From Actinomyces johnsonii (GTDB taxonomy: Bacteria > Actinomycetota > Actinomycetes > Actinomycetales > Actinomycetaceae), in contig NZ_VICB01000003.1 in assembly GCF_006546835.1 (NCBI RefSeq), positions 372,001 through 436,000 of the forward strand: 64,000 nucleotides of DNA, written 5' to 3'. Position numbers and translations under genes: made by a program. The notes below the pieces were generated by a model that worked only from the letters and a program-made list of their open reading frames with translations, did not search any database and had not been told where the DNA came from. Shown one piece after another: positions 19,083-27,934 of the stretch; position 1 is the stretch's first letter; the number at the start of each line of letters is the position of its first letter.

Positions 19083-19651
19083 TCAGTCGTGCCAAAGGTC
19101 GGCAGCATTTAAATTTCGGAACGGATCTGTGTCATGCGATCCGATGTCTGAATCGATGTTGAGGATCATGTCATCGGGCGTTTCTGTGCCTCCGTGTCGG
19201 CCGATCCAAGGGTCGGTTGCGGATGGTTTGGGATCTTTCGCCCACCTGTGGCTCCCCGCATGGTCGATGAAGAGTGCCATGAGTTCCTCGGGTGACCTGC
19301 TTGCGTAAGGGGGCAGGTCCTGTTTTCGAGAACGTGGGACAGGGGCGGGGTGACAGGGCAGTCGTGGTGGAAGATGGCGTCGGCGGCGTGACCTCGTTGG
19401 TGACGGGATTGAGTAGACGACTTCATCGTCACCGTGCGGGTTGTGCCGCACCAGCATCAACACGTCAGACCCACTAAAGAACAGACAACCACCCATCCAT
19501 TTTGCCGACCCCTGCCTGCCGTACCCTCAAACACAAAGAGCCCCTTATCTTCCATGAGTGGGGCGAAGCCGGTACCGGTTTCGTTGGCGCATGTCGGCGA
19601 CTGTTGTCCACCTTCGATGACGGAGAATGGCCGTTTCAGCGTGTCTTCCAT
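19083..19651 (-). pseudogene. Probable broken gene of unknown function
   Basis: Two overlapping minus-strand frames look like parts of one gene. The frame from 19651 to 19457 (64 residues, start MEDTLKRPFSVIEGG) ends just where a second frame (19496-19083) continues with SGSDVLMLVRHNPHGDDEVVYS and later RSPEELMALFIDHAGSHRW. Joining them needs a shift at about 19457-19496. The middle is Arg/Pro/His-rich and looks degenerate. I do not recognise the family. Alternatively both are chance frames. The region abuts the MFS transporter gene. Confidence 0.35.
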
Positions 19652-19652
19652 T

Positions 19653-20807
19653 TTACTGGTTGACCTCCTCTCCGAGTTCGCTTAGGCGGATCATCAGTGC
19701 GCTGGCGGTACTCAGTAGGAATGCTGTGATACCGATAGCAGTGAAGTTGCCGGTGAGAGTGAGCAACGGGCCACCGATAAGCCCTGCTACCGTTGTACCG
19801 AGGTACATCACCGCACTAGTGAGGGTGGAGATGGTGCCGCGCGCTGTGCTGTCGAGTTGCTGCAGGTGGAGCATACGGACGCTGAGCATTGCGCCTCCGC
19901 AGGCGAAGAGAGGTAGGAATACCAACCCCACAACGATCGGAGGTGGAGAGACGGCGAGGGTCAGGTAGGCGATGCCCATCACTGTGGCGCTCAGGTAGAT
20001 GGCTCGGACAGGGGTCATACGGCCGGTCAGCCGGACGCCGAAGAGACTGCCGATCGTGTTACCGATCCCGCCAGCCAGGACGATGAGCGCCACTGTGACC
20101 TTCGAGGTGCCCAGGCCGTCCTCCAACCACGTCGGTGCGTAGGTGAACACGGTAAAGAACGCCAGGGTGTATGCGAGGTAGGACAGGAATCGTGTGAACG
20201 CTTGTGGTGCGTGGAGCAGGGTCAGGTACGGCACCTTCTTAGTTGCCGCGGTGGGGCGGATATCAGGGATCTGGTACCAGAGTATGACTGTTAGCCCCAA
20301 CGAGCAGGCCCCGATGATGGGGAAGACAATGCGCCAGTCGATGATCGCGAGAAGGCTCCCGAGGGGAACGCCGACGACCTGAGCGATTGACAGTCCGGCG
20401 GTCGCATATCCCATGACGCGCAGAACATGTTTCTGATCCGGGCCGACGAGTGCGGGAATCAGTGCCCACACTTGTGGTGCAGCGATGGCCGCCGCACCGC
20501 CAGTGATAAAACGGAAGGTGAACATCGTCCAGAAACCAGCAGAAACTGCACAGGCTGCTGTTGCCAATGCGAAGACGACCATCCCAAGCGTAAGGATGAT
20601 CCGGCGATTACCTCGGTCCGAGATCGGCCCGGATACCAGTCCGGTGAGCGCGTAGCCGATCGCATAGACGCTGACCAGCCAGCCGCTCTGCGTCGTCGAC
20701 ACGTCGAAAGCCTTGGCTAGCGATGGCAACAGTGGTGCGACGACGAAGGTGTCCGAACCGATCAGGAACATGACCGCGAACCCGAGTAGTGAAAGTTTTC
20801 GGTCCAT
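19653..20807 (-). CDS. MFS transporter, drug:H+ antiporter type
   Basis: A 384-residue protein with 12 predicted membrane helices. It has the major facilitator loop motif GPISDRGNRRIILTLGM between helices 2 and 3, and the AraJ/Bcr-like GTSKVTVALIVLAGGIGNTIGSLFGVRLTGR in the second half. It probably exports a small molecule or drug. The divergent MerR-family gene starts about 107 bases away across a dyad-symmetric promoter, the standard layout of an inducible efflux pump under its own sensor. Confidence 0.9.
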   Translation of the reverse strand: MDRKLSLLGFAVMFLIGSDTFVVAPLLPSLAKAFDVSTTQSGWLVSVYAIGYALTGLVSGPISDRGNRRIILTLGMVVFALATAACAVSAGFWTMFTFRFITGGAAAIAAPQVWALIPALVGPDQKHVLRVMGYATAGLSIAQVVGVPLGSLLAIIDWRIVFPIIGACSLGLTVILWYQIPDIRPTAATKKVPYLTLLHAPQAFTRFLSYLAYTLAFFTVFTYAPTWLEDGLGTSKVTVALIVLAGGIGNTIGSLFGVRLTGRMTPVRAIYLSATVMGIAYLTLAVSPPPIVVGLVFLPLFACGGAMLSVRMLHLQQLDSTARGTISTLTSAVMYLGTTVAGLIGGPLLTLTGNFTAIGITAFLLSTASALMIRLSELGEEVNQ

Positions 20808-20846
20808 AGCATTCTCCAGTCCGTAGAGAGTGCCTCAACGCTAAAC

Positions 20847-20870
20847 CTTGACAATGCTGTCAATGTCAAG
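20847..20870. promoter_or_regulatory. MerR-type operator/promoter between MFS and merR genes
   Basis: CTTGACA and TGTCAAG form an inverted repeat spanning 24 bases, with TTGACA-ATGC-TGTCAA nested inside. TTGACA is also a consensus -35 element on either strand. MerR-family activators bind dyads placed between -35 and -10 elements, so this is the expected binding site of the adjacent regulator. Confidence 0.7.
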
Positions 20871-20913
20871 AGATGCTGACGCGGTCCATTGAACTGTTTG
20901 AGGAGAGTCACGC

Positions 20914-21273
20914 ATGCGTATTTCCGAGGCTGCCCGGCGTGCTGGCACGAGCCCGCGGATGCTGCGTTACTACGAGGCTGAGGGGCTGCTGACGCCTACG
21001 CGCCGTGACAATGGCTATCGTGGCTACGGCGTTGAAGAGGTTCTAGCCGCCCGCCAGATCGTTACGCTGTCTCATGCCGGATTCCCACTTTCACTCATCA
21101 GGACGGTGCTGCCCTGTGCCACGGAAAGCGGTGCGTTGAGAGCCTGCCCCTCCGTTGCACCCGAGCTGCGCCGCTGGCTCCGCGACGTCGAAGAACAGAT
21201 TGAGGTGCTCTCGAGCGGCGCCGAGGTCATCAGGAGCTTCCTCGACAACCTCCACGACGTCGCATCTGGCTAG
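20914..21273 (+). CDS. MerR family transcriptional regulator
   Basis: A 119-residue regulator. The N-terminal winged helix is canonical (MRISEAARRAGTSPRMLRYYEAEGLL), with the wing NGYRGYGVEEV. A short dimerisation coil (LRRWLRDVEEQIEVLS) forms the C-terminus, so there is no large effector domain. Two cysteines, Cys68 and Cys78 (VLPCATESGALRACP), could sense a metal, thiol stress or an electrophile. It is divergent from the MFS gene with a shared dyad promoter and probably controls it. Confidence 0.9.
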   Translation: MRISEAARRAGTSPRMLRYYEAEGLLTPTRRDNGYRGYGVEEVLAARQIVTLSHAGFPLSLIRTVLPCATESGALRACPSVAPELRRWLRDVEEQIEVLSSGAEVIRSFLDNLHDVASG

Positions 21274-21447
21274 CTCACCTTGTAACTGCGTGGTGGCGTC
21301 GTACTCAACGAGGGGCGTGCCGAGTTCGGTTGCCGCGCCGACGCTCACCCCCTGAGCGTCTGGGCCTTCCAGGTGCCTTGCTGGCGTCATCGAGTCATCG
21401 ACGTCGGACTCTGCCCGCCGTGGAACTACTATGGTTAGGCTGACCTC

Positions 21448-22275
21448 ATGAGTGAGAAGCCTGCAGACTCCACCACCTCCACCGACCTGCCGCTGCCCTA
21501 CGCCGACCGTCCCGTTGCCTCCGCCCCTGGTCACTGGGTCCTGGCCCGTGCCGGCAAGCGCGTCCTGCGCCCCGGCGGCGCCGCCCTGTCCGCCGCCATG
21601 CTCAGCCACGCCGGCCTGGCGGGCGCCGACGTCGTCGAACTCGCCCCGGGCCTGGGGCGCACTGCCGCCGAGATCATCAAGGACCGCCCCGCCTCCTACA
21701 CGGCCATCGACCGCGACCCCGACGCCGCCCGGCGCGTGGCCGCCGTCGTCGGGGATCTTGGCTCCGTCCGCCAGGGCGAGGCCGCCGACACCGGCCTGGA
21801 CGACGCCAGTGCCGATGTCGTCGTCGGTGAGGCCATGCTCACCATGCAGGGGGACAAGGGCAAGGCCGCTATCGTCGCCGAGGCCGCCCGCGTCCTGCGC
21901 CCCGGCGGGCGCTACGCCATTCACGAGCTCGGCGTCACCCCCGATGACATCGACGAGGAGTACTACACCGAGCTGCGCCGCGACCTGGCCCGCTCCATCC
22001 ACGTCAACGCCCGCCCCATGACGGCCGCCGCCTGGAAGGAGCTCATGGAGGACGCCGGGCTCGTCGTCGACTGGGTCGACACCGCCCCCATGGCCCTGCT
22101 CAAGGTCGGGCGCAACATCCGCGACGAGGGGCTGGGCGGCTTCCTGCGGATCGCGCGCAACGTCGCCGCGGACAAGGAGCTGCGCGGGCGCGTTCAGGAG
22201 ATGGCCCGCACCTTCAAGCGCTACGAGAAGAACATGGTCGGCATCGCCCTCGTCGCCCACAAGCCCGAGTCCTGA
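21448..22275 (+). CDS. Class I SAM-dependent methyltransferase
   Basis: A 275-residue methyltransferase. The SAM-binding motif I is VVELAPGLGRTA, followed by the acidic motif YTAIDRDPDA and motif III-like VLRPGGRYAIHELG. The C-terminal third is specific to a subgroup I cannot name. The substrate is unknown. Its location beside sdhCAB in a window rich in men genes invites comparison with MenG/UbiE, but the family-specific UbiE motifs are not apparent. It is convergent with sdhB, with a small GC hairpin (22285-22303) between them. Confidence 0.85.
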   Translation: MSEKPADSTTSTDLPLPYADRPVASAPGHWVLARAGKRVLRPGGAALSAAMLSHAGLAGADVVELAPGLGRTAAEIIKDRPASYTAIDRDPDAARRVAAVVGDLGSVRQGEAADTGLDDASADVVVGEAMLTMQGDKGKAAIVAEAARVLRPGGRYAIHELGVTPDDIDEEYYTELRRDLARSIHVNARPMTAAAWKELMEDAGLVVDWVDTAPMALLKVGRNIRDEGLGGFLRIARNVAADKELRGRVQEMARTFKRYEKNMVGIALVAHKPES

Positions 22276-22334
22276 TCCCCGCCCCTCCCGCGAGCTCCGG
22301 GAGCCGGTCATCGGCCCCGATGGTGAGGGCGGCG

Positions 22335-23090
22335 TCAGTCGTCGCGGGTGGCGCCGCGCAGACCGGCGCGCAGCACCTCCCGGTTGAGCAACGCGATCGC
22401 CTCGATCGGGATCCCCGCCGGGCACGCCGGCACGCACTCGCCGTACTCCGAGCACGGTCCGAAGAGCTCATCGAGCTCCCGTGTCATCGCCCGGGCCCGG
22501 CGCCCCCGCTCGATGCGCCCGGCCGGCATGAGCGACAGGTGCGCCAGCTTCGCCCCTGCGAAGAGCGCCGCCGCCCCGTTCGGGCATGCCGCCACGCAGG
22601 CCCCGCAGCCGATGCAGGCGGCGAAGTCCAGTGCCCGCTCGGCCTGCAGATGCCCCTGGGCGACGTCGTCGGCGTCCGGGGCGGTCCCCGCGGCCACGTC
22701 CACGGTTCCGCCCACCCGGATGAGCTCGTCGAGCGCCGTGCGATCCACCGCCAGGTCCCGGATGACCGGGAAGGCCGCCGACCTCCACGGCTCCAACCGG
22801 AAGTGCGTCACCCCCGGGAAGGCCCGCAGGTGCTGACGGCAGGCCGGCGTCGTGTCCATCGGCCCGTGCGGCACCCCGTTGACGAGGAAGCCGCAGGCCC
22901 CGCACACCCCCTCCCGGCAGTCCGACTCGAAGACCACCGGCTCGCCACCGGCCTCGATGATCTGGTCGTTGAGGCGGTCGAGCAGCTCGAGCAGACTCAT
23001 CTGCGGCTCGGCGTCCTCCACCACGTGGCTCTCGAAGAAGCCCCGCGCCCGCGGCCCGTCCTGCCGCCAGATCTCCAGCTCGATCCTCAT
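22335..23090 (-). CDS. sdhB: Succinate dehydrogenase/fumarate reductase iron-sulfur subunit
   Basis: About 251 residues. The N-terminal [2Fe-2S] domain has CREGVCGACGFLVNG and a later cysteine (PACRQH). The C-terminal part has CIGCGACVAACPNGA and CSEYGECVPACPAGIPIEAI, for the [4Fe-4S] and [3Fe-4S] clusters. It passes electrons from the flavin subunit to the quinone. The start MRIELEIWRQDG at 23090 overlaps the sdhA stop by 4 bases (ATGA); longer frames upstream are inside sdhA. The ~250-residue size and the three-gene layout match the B-type, menaquinone-linked enzymes of Actinobacteria. Confidence 0.95.
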   Translation of the reverse strand: MRIELEIWRQDGPRARGFFESHVVEDAEPQMSLLELLDRLNDQIIEAGGEPVVFESDCREGVCGACGFLVNGVPHGPMDTTPACRQHLRAFPGVTHFRLEPWRSAAFPVIRDLAVDRTALDELIRVGGTVDVAAGTAPDADDVAQGHLQAERALDFAACIGCGACVAACPNGAAALFAGAKLAHLSLMPAGRIERGRRARAMTRELDELFGPCSEYGECVPACPAGIPIEAIALLNREVLRAGLRGATRDD

Positions 23091-25048
23091 CGGTAGTCCC
23101 TCACTTGCATGGGTACCAGCGAGAAGCTCAGTGGCTCCGTGCGGCGCGTGTGCCCGCCGTCGGGCCCCGTCTGCCAGGCCGAGACGGAGCACCAGGTCTC
23201 GTCATTGCGCTGGGCCTCGCCGCCCTGGGTCGCGTACTCCTCGCGGAAGTGGGCGCCGGCGGACTCGCGCCGGTCCAGGGCGTCGAGGATCATGACCTCC
23301 GCCAGCTCCAGGAAGTCGGCGACCCGTAGCGCCTTCTCCAGCTCCTGGTTGAGGCGCGCCTGGCCGCCGACCACCTTGACATCGGCCCAGAACTCCTCGC
23401 GCAGGGCGCGCACCTCCTCCAGTGCGCGCAGCAGCCCCGCCTCGGAGCGGCTCACCCCGCAGCCTGCGTAGAGGACCTCACCCAGACGGCGGTGGAACCA
23501 CACGGGGCGGTGGGCCCCGCCCACCGCCATGAGCGCCTCAATGCGCTTGCGGGTGTCGGCCACGGTCTGAAGCGCCTCCGGCGCGTCGAGGCTCAGGGGC
23601 TTGCTGCCCACTAGCCTGGCCAGGTAGTTCGGCACCGCCAGCGGAAGCACGAACCATCCGTCCACGCTGGCGCTCAGCAGCGAGTTCGCCCCCAGGCGGT
23701 TGGCGCCGTGGTAGTTGTTCGAGGCCTCCCCGCCCACGAACAGCCCCGGGATGGTGGACATCTGATCGAAGTCCGCCCACAGCCCGCCCATGGTGAAGTG
23801 GGCGCCCGGGGCGATGCGCATGGGAACCTCGTAGGGGTCCTCCCCGGTGGCGTCGAGGTACATCTCGAACAGGTTGCCGTAGCGCGAGGCGATGGTCTCC
23901 TTGCCCAGTCGCTCCAGGGCGTCGCGGAAGTCGAGGTAGACCGAGTTGCGCAGCGGCCCGACGCCGCGGCCGGACTCGATCTGCTCGCGGGCGTTGCGCG
24001 AGGCGACGTCGCGCGGGGTGAGGTTGCCGAAGGCCGGGTACTTGCGCTCCAGGTAGTAGTCGCGCTCGTCCTCGGGGATGTCGTTCGGGGGCCGCTCATC
24101 CCCGGGGCGCACGGGCACCCAGATGCGCCCGTCGTTGCGCAGGGATTCGCTCATGAGCGTGGTCTTGGACTGCCAGTGGGAGCTCACGGGCAGGGCCGTG
24201 GGGTGGAACTGCACCATGCAGGCGGAGGCGAAGGCCGCCCCGCGCCGGTGGGCGCGCCAGGTGGCGGTGGCGTTGGAGGCCATGGCCAGGGTCGAGTAGT
24301 GGTAGACGCTGCCGTAGCCGCCGGTGGCCAGCACGACGGCGTGAGCGGTGTGGGCCCGCACTTCGCCGGAGAGCAGGTCCCGGGCGACGATGCCCTGGGC
24401 GCGGGAGTCGGCCACGATGAGGTCGAGCATCTCGGTGCGGGTGTGCATGTGGACGCTGCCGGCGGCGATCTGCTCCTGGAGCGCCTGGGCGCAGGCGATC
24501 TCCAACTGCTGACCGGTCTGTCCGCGCGTGTAGTAGGTGCGCGAGACCTGCACCCCGCCGAAGGAGCGGGTGGCGAGCTGGCCGCCGTACTCACGGGCGA
24601 AGGGCGCCCCGATCGCCTCCATGTGGTCGATGACCCGGCCGGACTCCAGCCCCAGGCGCACGACGTCGGCCTCCCGCCCCCGGTAGTCCCCGCCCTTGAC
24701 GGTGTCCTTGACGAAGCGCGTCAGCGAGTCGCCGTCGACCTTGCGGGCCCGGGCGGCGTTGATCCCGCCCTGCGCGGCCACCGAGTGGGCGCGGCGCGGG
24801 GCGTCGTGCAGGCTGAAGCACTCCACCCGGTAGCCCAGGCGCCCCAAGGCTGCGGCCGCCCCGGCACCGGCCAGGCCGGCGCCCACCACGATGACGGTCA
24901 GCTTGCGGCGGTTGGCGGGATTGACCAGGCGGTACTCGTCGCGCCGACGCTCCCAGGCCTGCTCGGGCGGACAGTCCGGCAGATGCGCATCAAGATCCTC
25001 GCCGATGTCGTACAGGCCGCCGACGGCCCGCGGTACGCTCGCGCTCAT
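23087..25048 (-). CDS. sdhA: Succinate dehydrogenase/fumarate reductase flavoprotein subunit
   Basis: About 653 residues. The FAD-binding Rossmann motif is VVGAGLAGAGAAAALG, the flavin-linked histidine lies in HSVAAQGGINAA, and substrate-binding motifs are present (MVQFHPTALP, RIAPGAHFTMGGLW). It oxidises succinate, or reduces fumarate, at the membrane face. The start at 25048 (MSASVPRAVGGLYD) overlaps the sdhC stop (ATGA); residues upstream in frame belong to the sdhC coding region. The length is at the long end for SdhA, as usual for the actinobacterial type. Confidence 0.96.
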   Translation of the reverse strand: MSASVPRAVGGLYDIGEDLDAHLPDCPPEQAWERRRDEYRLVNPANRRKLTVIVVGAGLAGAGAAAALGRLGYRVECFSLHDAPRRAHSVAAQGGINAARARKVDGDSLTRFVKDTVKGGDYRGREADVVRLGLESGRVIDHMEAIGAPFAREYGGQLATRSFGGVQVSRTYYTRGQTGQQLEIACAQALQEQIAAGSVHMHTRTEMLDLIVADSRAQGIVARDLLSGEVRAHTAHAVVLATGGYGSVYHYSTLAMASNATATWRAHRRGAAFASACMVQFHPTALPVSSHWQSKTTLMSESLRNDGRIWVPVRPGDERPPNDIPEDERDYYLERKYPAFGNLTPRDVASRNAREQIESGRGVGPLRNSVYLDFRDALERLGKETIASRYGNLFEMYLDATGEDPYEVPMRIAPGAHFTMGGLWADFDQMSTIPGLFVGGEASNNYHGANRLGANSLLSASVDGWFVLPLAVPNYLARLVGSKPLSLDAPEALQTVADTRKRIEALMAVGGAHRPVWFHRRLGEVLYAGCGVSRSEAGLLRALEEVRALREEFWADVKVVGGQARLNQELEKALRVADFLELAEVMILDALDRRESAGAHFREEYATQGGEAQRNDETWCSVSAWQTGPDGGHTRRTEPLSFSLVPMQVRDYR

Positions 25049-25824
25049 CCGATCACCCCCGTGCAGATGAGTACCGGCAACAGGCCGTTGACGACCGCGA
25101 TGGTCAGGGCCACGACCAGGGCGACGGCGCGACACACCTTTCGCAGCCTGGGGCCGGTGCCGCCCAGGTCGATGACCACGTTCCACAGGCCCTGCGCCAG
25201 ATGGAGGGAGAGCGCCAGCATGACCAGGCTGTAGAAGACCGCCATGCCGGGGCGCGACAGGCTCGCCACGAGGTTGTGGTAGGCGCTGACCTGCATCTCG
25301 CCGTTCGACGTCGTCGGCGCCTGGAAGCTCTCAGGGGCGATGAGACGGCCGATGGTCAGGTCGAGAATGTGGATGAGGACGAAGACCCCGATGAGGGCGC
25401 CGGTCACCAGCATGGAGCGGGCGCCGATGGTGCGGGCGGGCAGGGCTCGGCGCCGGAAGGCTCCGCGAGCGTCCCTCGCACGTCGCCACAGCGCGATCCC
25501 CGCCGCGATGTGCGCCGCGATGCAGGCCCCCAGGGCCAGGCGCATCGCCCACAGGAGCCCCTCGTGCGGCAGGAGCGGGTAGGCGACCTGCCGCAGCCAT
25601 GCGGCGTAGCCGTTGAACGCCTCCGGTCCTGCGAGAACTTTGAGATTGCCGACCATATGGACCACGACGAACAGGGCCATGATCGTGCCGGTGATCGCCA
25701 TCGTCGCCTTGAGGACGCGCTGCGATGCCCACACAGGGACGCGGCGCCTGCGCCGGGGCGGCAGTGCGTCACCAACGGGCTGAGCAGCCTCGGGGGTGCG
25801 GACGGCCGTGGACGTCGCAGCCAT
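25045..25824 (-). CDS. sdhC: Succinate dehydrogenase cytochrome b subunit (single, five-helix type)
   Basis: About 259 residues with five predicted membrane helices, the b558-type fused anchor that carries two haems and the menaquinone site. Conserved histidines are visible in VVHMVGNLK, ACIAAHIAAG, VLIHILDLTIGR, AYHNLVASL and LSLHLAQG. The start at 25824 has a near-perfect ribosome site (AGGAGGGGAGG on the minus strand). It is the first gene of sdhCAB, and all junctions are 4-base overlaps. Confidence 0.94.
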   Translation of the reverse strand: MAATSTAVRTPEAAQPVGDALPPRRRRRVPVWASQRVLKATMAITGTIMALFVVVHMVGNLKVLAGPEAFNGYAAWLRQVAYPLLPHEGLLWAMRLALGACIAAHIAAGIALWRRARDARGAFRRRALPARTIGARSMLVTGALIGVFVLIHILDLTIGRLIAPESFQAPTTSNGEMQVSAYHNLVASLSRPGMAVFYSLVMLALSLHLAQGLWNVVIDLGGTGPRLRKVCRAVALVVALTIAVVNGLLPVLICTGVIG

Positions 25825-25891
25825 CTGGCCTCCCCTCCTTTGCGCAGAACAACCCATGACTATGATAACGAACACCTTGATACTGGCATAG

Positions 25892-25914
25892 AGTGTGAAC
25901 ACTATGTTTCATAG
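25892..25914. promoter_or_regulatory. Overlapping dyads in the sdhC/peptide-transporter divergent region
   Basis: AGTGTGAACACT (25892-25903, arms AGTGT/ACACT) runs into CTATGTTTCATAG (25902-25914, arms CTATG/CATAG). Both lie about 70-90 bases upstream of sdhC on the minus strand, in an AT-rich patch. They are plausible regulator sites, but no regulator can be named. Confidence 0.45.
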
Positions 25915-26051
25915 GGTCGGCCCGAAGGCGGGCCTGTCGCACTCGCGGCGCTCCCGCGGGCGCGGCGGCCCCAGCCTCCGTTATCAAGGCGAACCGGCCG
26001 CGCGATAACCTCGCCCAGGAAGTATGAGCTCCATGGACGAAAGGACCAGCC

Positions 26052-27791
26052 GTGCCCGTTGAGGTCTCACCGGTCTTACCGGGCGCGCCGGTCTCGCCGC
26101 GCACCTCCGGACCCTCCCGCCGTCAGGTCCTGACTGGAGGCGCCACAGGTGCCCTCGCCGTCCTCCTGGCCGCCTCCGGCTGCTCCAGAAAAGCCGACGG
26201 TCCGCGCCTGCTGACAATCCCGCGAGAGGACACGGGCACCTTCATCCGCAACTTCAACCCCTTCACCACCAACAGCGCCCCCATGACCGGGCAGGCCATC
26301 TACGAGCCCCTCCTCATCGTCAACCCCCTCAGCGGCGAGGTCACCCCCTGGCTCGCCGACTCCTGGGCGATGTCCGACGGCGCCACCGCTCTCACCTTCT
26401 ACTTGCGCCCTGGCGTCACCTGGTCCGACGGCAGACCGCTGGTGGCCAAGGACGTGGTCACCACCTTCGCCGTCCACCGCGCCGTCACCGGCGGCTACGA
26501 CTACCTCGATTCCGTGACCGTCAACAACGCCACCGCAGTCACCCTCACCTTCACCCGCCCCTACTCCGTCGCCCTGCAGGAGCTCGGCAGCCAGCTCATC
26601 GCCCCCGACCACGTGTGGTCCACCATCTCCGAACCGGCCGAGTACCCCAACCCCGAACCCGTCGCCACCGGCCCCTTCACCCGGGTCGCCAACTTCCAGG
26701 CCCAGTCCTTCGACCTCATGCCCAACCCCACCTACTGGGGCAACAACCGCCAGGACAACGCCGGCGCCTCCAGCACCGGCCGCACCGCCGACCAAGACTC
26801 GCTCCCCGGCATCCGCATGCTGGCCTTCGCCGGCAACGACAGCGCCAATCTGGCCGCCGTCAGCGGCGACGTCGACTGGGCGCCGCAGTACATGGCCGAC
26901 ATCCAGACCGCCTACATCGACAAGGACCCCGCCCACCGCCATTACTGGTTCCCCGGAGCCGACTCCACCATCCAGTGGACCCTCAACACCACCAAGGCCC
27001 CCTACAATGACCCTGCCTTCCGTAAGGCCCTCAGCCAGGCCATCGACCGCAAGACCATCTGCGCCACCGGCATGTCCGGCTACACCCAGCCCGCCGACCC
27101 CACCGGTTTGAGTGAGAGCTTCCAGACATGGAAGGACCCGGCCGTGGCCGCCGCGCCCCTGTGCACCTACGACAAGGCCGCTGCCACCGCTGCCCTTGAC
27201 GCCGCCGGCTACGTCCTCGGGGCGGACTCCAAGCGCCTGGGCCTGGACGGCAAGCCGCTCACCCTGACGATCCAGGTGGGCTCGACGTCGTCGGACTGGC
27301 TCAGCGTCGCCCGGATCATCGTCCAGAACCTCGCCGACATCGGCATCAGCGCCACCGTCGACTCATCTGACTGGACCGAGGTCACCGCCGCACTGGAGAC
27401 CGGAACCTTCGAGACCGCCGTGTGCTGGTCCTCCCTGGGCGCCACCCCGTACACCTACTACGAGGCGACCATGAGCACCCAGAAGGTCAAGCCCATCGGC
27501 ACCCACGCCCTGGAGAACTACCACCGCTTCGGCGACGAGCAGGCCACCGCCCTGCTCAGCCAGTTCGCCGCCACCACCGATCAGGCCGGCCAGATCGAGA
27601 TCTGCCGCCAGATCCAGCAGCGCTACGCCGACCAGCTGCCCGTCATCCCCCTGTTCCCCGGTCCCGTCTGGGGCGCCTACACCGACGAGCACTTCACCGG
27701 CTGGCCCAACCGGGACAACCCCTACGCCTCACTGAGCACCCGCGCCGCCACCACCGTCCTGGTCCTCAACGCCCTCAGGCCCCGCGGCTGA
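26052..27791 (+). CDS. Peptide-type ABC transporter substrate-binding lipoprotein (SBP family 5)
   Basis: A 579-residue extracellular binding protein. A twin-arginine-like start (PSRRQVLTGG) leads into a hydrophobic stretch ending in the lipobox AASGC, so Cys44 should be lipid-modified. The mature part has the family 5 pattern: NFNPFTTNSAPMTGQAIYEPL, TFYLRPGVTWSDGRPL, ALSQAIDRKTI. The GTG start at 26052 is supported by the ribosome site AAAGGA upstream. It is the first gene of the 26-31.5 kb operon. Ligand unknown; dipeptides, oligopeptides or nickel are all bound by this family. Confidence 0.92.
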   Translation: MPVEVSPVLPGAPVSPRTSGPSRRQVLTGGATGALAVLLAASGCSRKADGPRLLTIPREDTGTFIRNFNPFTTNSAPMTGQAIYEPLLIVNPLSGEVTPWLADSWAMSDGATALTFYLRPGVTWSDGRPLVAKDVVTTFAVHRAVTGGYDYLDSVTVNNATAVTLTFTRPYSVALQELGSQLIAPDHVWSTISEPAEYPNPEPVATGPFTRVANFQAQSFDLMPNPTYWGNNRQDNAGASSTGRTADQDSLPGIRMLAFAGNDSANLAAVSGDVDWAPQYMADIQTAYIDKDPAHRHYWFPGADSTIQWTLNTTKAPYNDPAFRKALSQAIDRKTICATGMSGYTQPADPTGLSESFQTWKDPAVAAAPLCTYDKAAATAALDAAGYVLGADSKRLGLDGKPLTLTIQVGSTSSDWLSVARIIVQNLADIGISATVDSSDWTEVTAALETGTFETAVCWSSLGATPYTYYEATMSTQKVKPIGTHALENYHRFGDEQATALLSQFAATTDQAGQIEICRQIQQRYADQLPVIPLFPGPVWGAYTDEHFTGWPNRDNPYASLSTRAATTVLVLNALRPRG

Positions 27792-27934
27792 TCCGCCCCG
27801 CCGGCGGCCGCCCCACGCCGCGGGGCTCGCGAGGCTACCGGCCACCCGGCCGGAACAGGGACACTATCCCGGGTGGCGGACCGAGCCGCCCACAGCAGCT
27901 TGCCGCTCGATGCCCGGGAAGGAGGCACGCGCCG

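Noticed and set aside
27422-27934. N-terminal extension of the DppB-type permease
   Set aside because: It overlaps the binding-protein gene and reads as Arg/Pro/His-rich shadow; GTG 27935 has a strong ribosome site.
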